64,000 nucleotides of DNA from JAFAYN01 sp963733105 (GTDB taxonomy: Bacteria > Gemmatimonadota > Gemmatimonadetes > Longimicrobiales > Longimicrobiaceae). Numbering within the stretch: the stretch's first letter is position 1; every line of letters starts with the position of its first letter. The position numbers were made by a program, and so were the translations under genes. Of this stretch, positions 53,433 to 60,005 are shown piece by piece. The notes under the pieces were generated by a model, which saw only the letters and a list, made by a program, of their open reading frames with translations, ran no database searches and had not been told where the DNA came from. The stretch covers positions 1-64,000 of the forward strand of contig CAVTCB010000004.1 of the NCBI GenBank assembly GCA_963733105.1, given 5' to 3'.

Positions 53433-54344
53433 GTGCCCGCGTCCGTGCTGTGCCTGGGCGGCTTCGCGCCGCTCGCCGCCGCGCCGGCCCGCCCCGACAC
53501 CGTGGAGGCGGCCGAGCGGGTCCGCGGGTACCTGACCGACCACGTGGTGGTGATCTCCATCGACGGGCTGCGCCCCGACGCCATCGACAGGTTCGGGGCG
53601 GGGACGCTCCGCCGGCTGATGCGGGAGGGGAGCTACACCCTCCAGGCGCGCACCATCCTCCCGAGCAAGACGCTCCCCTCGCACACCTCCATGCTGACCG
53701 GGGTGGAGCCGGAGGACCACGGGATCACCTGGAACACGGACGAGACCGACACCCACGGCGTGGTGGAGTCGCCGACCATCTTCTCCATGGCGCGGGAGCG
53801 CGGCTTCAGCACCGCGGCGTTCTTCAGCAAGACCAAGTTCCACCACCTGGAAGTGCCCCGGTCGCTGGACCACGTCCAGTCCCCGCAGACCGGGAAGTGG
53901 ACGTACAGCCACACGCTGGACAACGTGGAGGAGTACCTGGAGGAGGGCTCCGATCCCAACCTCATGTTCGTGCACATCGGCGAGCCCGACTACGCCGGGC
54001 ACCTCTTCGGGTGGATGAGCGGGCGGTACGGGGACGCGGTGCGCACGGCCGACCGCGCCGTGGCCGCCGTGCTGCGCGACGCCGACGAGGCCTTCGGGGA
54101 AGGGGAGTACACCGTGATCGTCACCGCCGACCACGGCGGGCACGGGATGAACCACGGGAGCGCCGACCCGCGCGACGTCACCATCCCCTGGATCGCGTGG
54201 GGGAAGGGCGTGCAGGGCGGGACCGAGCTTCCCGCCGGTATCCGGACCATGGACACGGCGGCCACCGCCCTCTGGCTGCTGGGGGTGCAGTTCCCCGCCG
54301 ACGGCGACGGGCGCCCGGTGGTCCCGGCTTTTACGACGGAGTGA
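53433..54344 (+). CDS. Nucleotide pyrophosphatase/phosphodiesterase-like (alkaline phosphatase superfamily), exported
   Basis: Two-zinc phosphodiesterase of about 303 residues. Motifs: VVVISIDGLRPDAID (metal Asp), PSKTLPSHTSMLTGV with the Thr nucleophile, HIGEPDYAGHLFGW (metal Asp and His) and VTADHGGHGMNHG. The GTG at 53433 is the longest start in this frame, but a strong GGAGGAGAG site stands before an ATG at 53393 in another frame. Joining them by removing one base near 53425-53435 would give a complete signal peptide (MRLDRHTLLRAL then VPASVLCLGGFAPLAAAPA). The true gene is therefore probably 53393-54344 with a read error. Confidence 0.8.
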   Translation: MPASVLCLGGFAPLAAAPARPDTVEAAERVRGYLTDHVVVISIDGLRPDAIDRFGAGTLRRLMREGSYTLQARTILPSKTLPSHTSMLTGVEPEDHGITWNTDETDTHGVVESPTIFSMARERGFSTAAFFSKTKFHHLEVPRSLDHVQSPQTGKWTYSHTLDNVEEYLEEGSDPNLMFVHIGEPDYAGHLFGWMSGRYGDAVRTADRAVAAVLRDADEAFGEGEYTVIVTADHGGHGMNHGSADPRDVTIPWIAWGKGVQGGTELPAGIRTMDTAATALWLLGVQFPADGDGRPVVPAFTTE

Positions 54345-54355
54345 AGAGCAAGGTT

Positions 54356-54480
54356 CGGGCGTGCCCCCGCTGGCGCGGGGTCGGGCTGCGGCTCCGTAAA
54401 GCACGATACGACCGTGCTTAACGGAGTCGAGCCCCGCAAACTGCGCGGGTCTCGCCCCTTCGGGCTCGCATCCCTCACGC
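54356..54480. repeat. Intergenic structured repeat, copy C
   Basis: Third copy. Central hairpin at 54392-54426 with outer stem CTCCGT/ACGGAG, A-A mismatch, inner stem AAGCAC/GTGCTT and loop GATACGACC. The 3' part (GGGTCTCGCCCCTTCGGGCT, then CGCATCCCTCACGC) is identical to copy A. It lies in the gene-free stretch 54345-54741 that also holds the G-rich hairpin at 54522-54545. Confidence 0.75.
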
Positions 54481-54521
54481 GGCGCCCGTGCGCAGACTGA
54501 ACTTGCGGACGCCAGCGTGGA

Positions 54522-54545
54522 GATGCCCCTCCCCCGGAACGGGGG
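54522..54545. repeat. G-rich hairpin linked to repeat copy C
   Basis: CCCCTCCCCC-GGAAC-GGGGGAGGG, a variant of the hairpins near 38211 and 51906, about 40 bases after copy C. Confidence 0.5.
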
Positions 54546-54741
54546 AGGGTGGCGGCTCTCAGGCCGCCGGGTGGGGGCCTCCCGCGGACGCGCACGTTCT
54601 CCCTTCCGTAGGATGTACTCCCGGCCTCTCCGCCTTCCGGCGGAGGGGCCGCTCCCGTTGGGGCCCGGGTCGTCCGACCCTTGCCGCCGGCTCCGCGCCG
54701 GGCCATTGTGCGGGACGACCACGTACCCGGGAGACGACCTC

Positions 54742-55533
54742 ATGGAAGCAGCGGCGGGAGGGGAGCCGATCAGCCGGCGGGGGATGCTGGCGGCGGGGAT
54801 CGCGGCGGTGGTCGCCGCGGCGTGCGGGGGGAACGGCGGCGGAGGGGCGCGCGGGGAGGGGATCGGCACCGGCGCCGCGGAGGGGCGGCTGCGGGCACGG
54901 CCCGGGACGCCGTCGCAGGCCGGGCCGGCGGGGCTGCACCCGCTGGGGCTGGAGCGGGGGCGCGACGGCTTCGTGTACGTCCCCGCCTCGTACTCCGCGG
55001 AGCGGCCGGCGCCGCTGGCCGTCGTGCTGCACGGCGCCGGCGGGGGCGCGCGGGAGGCGCTGTCCATGCTCCGCCCCCTGGCCGACGGCGCCGGGCTCGT
55101 CCTCCTGTCCCCCGACGCGCGCGCCTCCACCTGGGACGCCGTCGCCGGCCGCTTCGGCCCCGACGTCGCCTTCGTGGACCGGGCCCTCGCGCACCTCTTC
55201 CGGCGCTGGGCCGTGGACCCCGCCCGCCTCGCCGTCGCGGGCTTCTCCGACGGCGCCTCCTACGCCCTCTCGCTGGGCGTCACCAACGGCGACCTGTTCT
55301 CCCGCATCGTCGCCTTCTCCCCCGGCTTCATCGCCGCCGGGCCGCGGACCGGCGCGCCGCGCGTCTTCGTCTCCCACGGCACCCGCGACGAGGTGCTCCC
55401 CATCGACCGGTGCAGCCGCCGCATCGTCCCCCAGCTCCGCCGCATGCAGCTGGACGTGGTCTACCGCGAGTTCGACGGGCCGCACACCGTCCCGCCCGCC
55501 GTCGCGCGCGAGGCCGTGGAGTGGCTGTCGTGA
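54742..55533 (+). CDS. Alpha/beta hydrolase (PHB depolymerase-type esterase), Tat lipoprotein
   Basis: A 263-residue exported esterase. The N-terminus has a twin-arginine signal (ISRRGMLAAGIAAVVAAACG) with a lipobox-like AAAC, so it may be a Tat-exported lipoprotein. Catalytic Ser is in GFSDGASYAL, Asp in HGTRDEVLPID and His in DGPHTVPPAV. VVLHGAGGGAREAL is the oxyanion-hole region. ATG 54742 gives the signal peptide directly. Its stop overlaps the next GTG by four bases (GTGA). It probably hydrolyses esters; polymer specificity is not shown. Confidence 0.85.
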   Translation: MEAAAGGEPISRRGMLAAGIAAVVAAACGGNGGGGARGEGIGTGAAEGRLRARPGTPSQAGPAGLHPLGLERGRDGFVYVPASYSAERPAPLAVVLHGAGGGAREALSMLRPLADGAGLVLLSPDARASTWDAVAGRFGPDVAFVDRALAHLFRRWAVDPARLAVAGFSDGASYALSLGVTNGDLFSRIVAFSPGFIAAGPRTGAPRVFVSHGTRDEVLPIDRCSRRIVPQLRRMQLDVVYREFDGPHTVPPAVAREAVEWLS

Positions 55534-56549
55534 GGGTCGCCGTCTTCGGCACCCGCCCGTACGACCGCGAGTCCCTGGACGCCGCCAACGCCGCGCACGG
55601 CCACGAGCTGGCCTACTTCGAGCCGCGGCTCACCCCCGAGACCGCCCCCCTCGCGGACGGCTTCCCCGCCGTGTGCGCCTTCGTCAACGACCAGCTCTCC
55701 GCGCCCGTCCTGCGCGCCCTCGCCGCCGGGGGGACGCGGCTGGTCGCGCTCCGCTCCGCCGGCTTCAACCACGTCGACCTGCGCGCCGCCGCCGAGGCCG
55801 GGATCGTCGTCGCCCGCGTCCCGGCGTACTCCCCGTACGCCGTGGCGGAGCACGCCGTGGGGCTGATCCTCGCCCTCAACCGCAAGATCCACCGGGCGTA
55901 CAACCGCGTCCGCGAGGGGAACTTCGCCCTCGAGGGGCTCCTGGGCTTCGACCTGCACGGCCGGGTCGTGGGCGTCGTGGGGACCGGGAAGATCGGCGAG
56001 GCCTTCGCCCGCATCATGGCCGGGTTCGGGTGCCGGCTCCTGGCGCACGACCCCTCCCCCCGCGCCGAGGTGGAGGCGCTGGGCGCGCGCTACGTCCCGC
56101 TCGACACCCTCTGGGCCGAGTCGGACGTGGTGGCGCTCCACTGTCCCCTCACCCGGGAGACGCACCACCTGGTGGGGCGCGAAGCGCTCGCGCGGATGAA
56201 GGACGGGGTGATGCTGGTCAACACCGGGCGGGGGGCGCTGGTCGACACCCCCGCCGTGATCGAGGCGCTGAAGCGCGGGAAGCTCGGGGCGCTGGGGCTG
56301 GACGTGTACGAGGAGGAAGCGGCGCTCTTCTTCGAGGACCACTCCGGCGACGTCATCACCGACGACGTCTTCGCCCGGCTCCTCACCTTCCCCAACGTCC
56401 TCGTCACCGCCCACCAGGGGTTCTTCACCCGGGAGGCGCTGGCGAACATCGCGGAGACCACGCTGGGGAACGTGACCGCCTTCGAGCGCGGGGAAGGAGA
56501 GCTGAACCGGGTGGAGCCGCCGGACGGGAAGGGAGGCGGCGGGACGTAG
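55530..56549 (+). CDS. D-2-hydroxyacid dehydrogenase (D-lactate dehydrogenase-like)
   Basis: NAD-dependent enzyme of 339 residues, closest to fermentative D-lactate dehydrogenase. The NAD fold GVVGTGKIGEAFARIMAGFG, the substrate Arg in VNTGRGALVD and the catalytic His in VTAHQGFFTREAL are present; RSAGFNHVDLRAAAEAGI and PAYSPYAVAEHAVGL are typical of the LdhA group. The GTG start overlaps the esterase stop, so the two are translationally coupled. The link between the functions is not obvious. Confidence 0.9.
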   Translation: MRVAVFGTRPYDRESLDAANAAHGHELAYFEPRLTPETAPLADGFPAVCAFVNDQLSAPVLRALAAGGTRLVALRSAGFNHVDLRAAAEAGIVVARVPAYSPYAVAEHAVGLILALNRKIHRAYNRVREGNFALEGLLGFDLHGRVVGVVGTGKIGEAFARIMAGFGCRLLAHDPSPRAEVEALGARYVPLDTLWAESDVVALHCPLTRETHHLVGREALARMKDGVMLVNTGRGALVDTPAVIEALKRGKLGALGLDVYEEEAALFFEDHSGDVITDDVFARLLTFPNVLVTAHQGFFTREALANIAETTLGNVTAFERGEGELNRVEPPDGKGGGGT

Positions 56550-56561
56550 CCCGCCCGGGCG

Positions 56562-56927
56562 TCAGCCGGTGCGCGGGAGGGTGTGACGGAAGCGGAAGGA
56601 GTCGCTGGAGGCGTCGGCGCGGAAGCCGATGATGTCCCGGTCGAAGCGCCCGGGGTCGCTGAGGTACTCCTCCACCCACTCCTCGAAGGGGGGGAGGCGC
56701 AGCTCCGCGTGCGCCGCGCGGATGGCCCGCTCGGCGCGCGAGTACGGGGCCGGGAAGAAAGAAGACCCCGAGGCCTCGTCGGGCGCCGGGGTCGCTTCGC
56801 TCTCGCGGTAGCGCTCTCCGAGGAGGAAGACCTCCTCGGGATTCAGCCGAAGAAGGTGCTCCGCGACACGCGCGGAGCACCAGTCGGAGTACTTCGACTG
56901 CAGCTCTTGGCTCTCTATGTGCGGCAT
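56562..56927 (-). CDS. Hypothetical protein
   Basis: A 121-residue soluble, helical protein of unknown function (LQSKYSDWCSARVAEHLLRL, NPEEVFLLGERYRESEATP, LPPFEEWVEEYLSDPGRF). No recognised domain. It lies 61 bases downstream of a small putative DNA-binding protein gene on the same strand. The two might be a toxin-antitoxin-like pair, but nothing in this sequence proves it. Confidence 0.6.
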   Translation of the reverse strand: MPHIESQELQSKYSDWCSARVAEHLLRLNPEEVFLLGERYRESEATPAPDEASGSSFFPAPYSRAERAIRAAHAELRLPPFEEWVEEYLSDPGRFDRDIIGFRADASSDSFRFRHTLPRTG

Positions 56928-56988
56928 CAGGGATCCCGATCGAGACAGACCGACCTTTCCCCAGCCGCACGTTAGTTCCCCGAGGGGA

Positions 56989-57180
56989 CTACGTCAATAC
57001 CTTCGTCACGCCGCGCCCCTCGCTCCCCCCCGTCAGCACGTCGAAGATCTCCCTCCGGGCCACCAGGTAGCGGATCCCGAGGCTGAGGACGTCCGGCTGC
57101 TCCCGCTGCATCTCTTCGAGCTTGGCGGCGACCTCCGCCGGCAGATCCACCTGCAGGGTAACGGGACGCAGATGCCTCAT
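56989..57180 (-). CDS. Small protein with CopG-like N-terminal strand-helix
   Basis: A 63-residue protein (MRHLRPVTLQVDLPAEVAAK, LEEMQREQPDVLSLGIRYLV). The start resembles the strand and first helix of ribbon-helix-helix antitoxins, though the second helix is not convincing. ATG 57180 is the natural start, close behind an excellent promoter. Function unknown. Confidence 0.55.
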   Translation of the reverse strand: MRHLRPVTLQVDLPAEVAAKLEEMQREQPDVLSLGIRYLVARREIFDVLTGGSEGRGVTKVLT

Positions 57181-57281
57181 CTTGAACACCCCCGGGCGGG
57201 AACGGAAAGGAGAAAATGACTGCGCGGGCCGACAGGGTCGGGAACCCTGGGAGAGACGGCGGTGGCGTCGTTCGGCAGACA

Positions 57282-57310
57282 AGTATAGGGCCGTCCGCCG
57301 GGGGCGTCAA
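57282..57310 (-). promoter_or_regulatory. Promoter of the gene starting at 57180
   Basis: Read on the minus strand: TTGACG (57310-57305), 17 bases, TATACT (57287-57282), about 100 bases before the ATG. One of the best -10 matches in the window. A motif at 57314-57333, just upstream of the -35, recurs at 59027-59046. Confidence 0.65.
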
Positions 57311-57439
57311 TGGCCTGTTACCGGAAACGTAAGTTAATGTTACAGAAGGGTTTGTGCGTAAGTCCCTGCGGCCGTTGACGTTGGCTTTGGGGGCCACTTT
57401 GGGGCCGGAAAACGGCGCCCTGACAGGGGCTGGAAGGGG

Positions 57440-58237
57440 TCAGCCGGCGGCCCTGCGGTGGGCTTCGGCCGAGCGCACGCGGGCGATCAGCTCCTGCGCC
57501 AGGGCGAGGTAGCTCTGGGCCCCCGGGGAGGTGATGGCGTACTCCAGCGCCGGCTTTCCGAAGCTGGGCGCCTCGGCCAGGGAGACGTTGCGGGGGATCA
57601 CGGTGCGGAACACCTGCCCCTGGAAGTGCTTCCGGGCGTCCTCCGCCACCTGCCGCGCCAGCTTGAGGCGCTGGTCGAACAGGGTGAGCACCACCCCCTC
57701 CAGCCGCAGCTCCGGGTTCAGGTGCTGGCGCACCATCCGGATCATGTCGCTGAAGTTGGCCAGCCCCTCCATGGCGTAGAACTCGGGCTGGAGCGGGCAG
57801 AGCACCCCGTCCGCCGCGGTCAGCGCGTTCAGGGTGAGCACCGACACCGAGGGCGGGCAGTCCAGGAGGACGAAGTCGTACAGGTCGCGGATCCCGGCCA
57901 GCGCGCTCCGCAGGCGGAACTGCCACTCCGGCTGCTCCGGGAGCTCCACCTCCACCCCCGCCAGGTCGGTGGTGGTGGGGATGGCGTCCAGCATGGGGAG
58001 GTGCACCGAGCGCTCCGTCGCCATGGCGATGGGCGCCATGTCCAGGAGCACGCCGTACAGCGAAGCCTTCTGCGCGTGCGGGTCCAGCCCCAGCCCGCTG
58101 GTGGTGTTCCCCTGCGGGTCCAGGTCGATCACCAGCGTGCGCTGCTCGGCCGCGGCCAGGCTCGCGCCGAGGTTGATCGTGGTGGTGGTCTTCCCGACCC
58201 CGCCCTTCTGGTTGGCGATCGCGAGGACGTAGGACAT
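57440..58237 (-). CDS. parA: ParA/Soj family chromosome-partitioning ATPase
   Basis: A 265-residue P-loop ATPase that positions chromosome origins together with ParB and parS. The deviant Walker A is IANQKGGVGKTTTTINLG; LVIDLDPQGNTTSGLGLDP and DFVLLDCPPSVSVLTLNALT follow, and the C-terminus (LFDQRLKLARQVAEDARKHF, VIPRNVSLAEAPSFGKP) is of the chromosomal Soj type. No parB is adjacent on either side and I found no TGTTTCACGTGAAACA-like parS in the window. The gene is intact. ParB may be encoded elsewhere. Confidence 0.9.
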   Translation of the reverse strand: MSYVLAIANQKGGVGKTTTTINLGASLAAAEQRTLVIDLDPQGNTTSGLGLDPHAQKASLYGVLLDMAPIAMATERSVHLPMLDAIPTTTDLAGVEVELPEQPEWQFRLRSALAGIRDLYDFVLLDCPPSVSVLTLNALTAADGVLCPLQPEFYAMEGLANFSDMIRMVRQHLNPELRLEGVVLTLFDQRLKLARQVAEDARKHFQGQVFRTVIPRNVSLAEAPSFGKPALEYAITSPGAQSYLALAQELIARVRSAEAHRRAAG

Positions 58238-58361
58238 GGTCCGGAGGTGGCCCGTGGAGGTCGCCGGGAGCGGCGCCGGGGCGCGGGCGCGCCGCGGAGG
58301 GGGATTGCAATCTACGCTTCGGCCACCCCGCCGGACAAGACCGGCGGTGCGGCCCCGCCGG

Positions 58362-58958
58362 TCATGGCGCGTCCGGCTCTCCGGCCGGGGCGGGGATCAT
58401 CCCCCGCAGCTCCCCGCGGATGCGGACGTGGCGCTCCGCCTCGCGCAGCAGCCCCTTCGCCTTGAGGAACTCGCGCAGGAGCGCGTACTCCTGCAGCGTG
58501 CGCGTCTGCCGGGCCGCGGCCGCGCGCAGCAGCTCCAGCTCCCCGCGGAGCGCCGCCGCCTCCGCGCCCTCCCGCTCCGCCGCGGCGGGGCGGGGCCCCT
58601 CCGTGCGCAGCAGCGCCATCATCCCCCCGGGGGGCCGGTCCCCCGCCGGCTTCAGCGGGTGGATCGCCTCGATCTCCCGCATCAGCTTCCGGTCGCGCCG
58701 CGCCGCCTCCAGGTCGTGCCGGGCCTGCGCCTCCAGCCAGCTCTCCGCGTCGGTCCCCAGGTAGCGGGCCAGCCGCAGCGCCGAGTCGGCCGTGACCGCC
58801 CGGCGCTCGTTGATCATCTCGTTCAGCCGCCGCCGGGAGATCCCCAGCCGCGCCGCGTGCAGGTCCTGCGGGTCCGAGGGCGCCGCCGCCAGCAGCGCGT
58901 CCCGGAGCAGCCGGCCGGGGCTGCTACCGGCCCCGTCGCCCGGAAATGCGACCATCAT
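58362..58958 (-). CDS. HigA/VapI-like helix-turn-helix protein
   Basis: A 198-residue protein. Residues ~20-90 are a HigA-type HTH (DLHAARLGISRRRLNEMINE, VTADSALRLARYLGTDAESW). Residues ~95-195 are a charged, largely helical region (LRGELELLRAAAARQTRTLQ) unlike simple antitoxins. No HigB toxin is beside it. It lies upstream of, and divergent to, ku, with a palindrome at 59029-59045 between them, so it may regulate that interval. ATG 58958 or 58955. Confidence 0.72.
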   Translation of the reverse strand: MMVAFPGDGAGSSPGRLLRDALLAAAPSDPQDLHAARLGISRRRLNEMINERRAVTADSALRLARYLGTDAESWLEAQARHDLEAARRDRKLMREIEAIHPLKPAGDRPPGGMMALLRTEGPRPAAAEREGAEAAALRGELELLRAAAARQTRTLQEYALLREFLKAKGLLREAERHVRIRGELRGMIPAPAGEPDAP

Positions 58959-59028
58959 CCGCTCTCCCGTTTTCGTGTGTCCACTCTCCCCGGAACCCCA
59001 GCATCTTCCGTGCCCCGCGTGTCCTCCT

Positions 59029-59045
59029 GTTACGGGATACGTAAC
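59029..59045. promoter_or_regulatory. Palindrome between the HTH gene and ku
   Basis: Perfect inverted repeat GTTACG-GGATA-CGTAAC, embedded in CTGTTACGGGATACGTAAC. Nearly the same sequence occurs at 57316-57333. It is a candidate operator for the adjacent HTH protein. Confidence 0.45.
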
Positions 59046-59147
59046 TCGTAACTCGACACCTGTATGCAATTTAGGGTGTTTCCGCGGCATCCGACTTGCT
59101 TTCTTCGACCACCCCTGCGAGTCGTCGCTCAAGACCCTGAGGCGCCC

Positions 59148-60002
59148 ATGGCGAGCACCATCTGGAAGGGGAGCATCAGCTTCGGACTGGTCAACATCCC
59201 GGTCGGCCTGCACAGCGCCGTCCGGGAGGACACCCTCCACTTCAAGCTCCTCCGCGAGAAGGACCTGTGCCCGCTCGGCTACGAGCGGGTGTGCAAGGAC
59301 AAGAAGGGCGGCCCCGTCCCCTGGGACGAGGTGGTGAAGGGATACGAGTACGAGAAGGGGAAGTACGTGGTCCTCAGCGACGAGGACTTCAAGAAGGCCG
59401 CGCTCGCCACCTCCAAGACGTTCGAGATCCAGGACTTCGTCAAGGAGGACGAGATCGACCCGCGCTACTTCGAGAAGCCCTACTACCTGGTCCCCACGGG
59501 GCAGGGGGGGAAGGCGTACGCCCTCCTCCGCGAGGCCATGCGCCGCACCGGGACGGTGGGGATCGGGACCATCACCCTGCGCCAGAAGCAGTACCTGGCC
59601 TCCATCAAGGTGGTGGAGCAGGCGCTGGTGCTGGACCTGATGCGCTTCGCCAGCGAGGTGGTGGACGAGAAGGAGTTCCAGTTCCCGGACGAGGGCGACG
59701 TCCGCCCGCAGGAGCTGAAGATGGCCGAGCAGCTCATCGGGAGCCTCACGGAGGGCTTCGACCCCACCCGCTACAAGGACGAGTACGCGGCCAACCTCCT
59801 GCGCATCATCAACGCCAAGCTCAAGGGGAAGAAGGTCAACCTCAAGGAGTCGGCGGAGCCGGAGCCCACCGAGGTCATCAACCTCATGGAGCGGCTGCAG
59901 AAGAGCCTGGAGAAGAAGGGGGCGAAGAAGGCCCCCGCCGCCGCCGCGAAGAAGAAGGCGGCCGCCACCGGCTCCACGGCGAAGAAGCGGAAGACGGCCT
60001 GA
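59148..60002 (+). CDS. ku: Ku protein (NHEJ end-binding)
   Basis: Homodimeric ring protein that binds DNA ends and recruits LigD. 284 residues with a complete Ku core: STIWKGSISFGLVNIPVGLH, then FKLLREKDLCPLGYERVC, DIDPRYFEKPYYLVP-type segment and RMKQ-equivalent stretch LRQKQYLASIKV. The C-terminus is lysine and alanine-rich (KKGAKKAPAAAAKKKAA), the usual DNA-binding extension. ATG 59148 is the natural start. ligD begins four bases downstream, so they form one unit. Confidence 0.95.
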   Translation: MASTIWKGSISFGLVNIPVGLHSAVREDTLHFKLLREKDLCPLGYERVCKDKKGGPVPWDEVVKGYEYEKGKYVVLSDEDFKKAALATSKTFEIQDFVKEDEIDPRYFEKPYYLVPTGQGGKAYALLREAMRRTGTVGIGTITLRQKQYLASIKVVEQALVLDLMRFASEVVDEKEFQFPDEGDVRPQELKMAEQLIGSLTEGFDPTRYKDEYAANLLRIINAKLKGKKVNLKESAEPEPTEVINLMERLQKSLEKKGAKKAPAAAAKKKAAATGSTAKKRKTA

Positions 60003-60005
60003 GCC

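Noticed and set aside
57181..58361. parS sites around parA
   Set aside because: No TGTTTCACGTGAAACA-like sequence is visible in the flanks or in the rest of the window.
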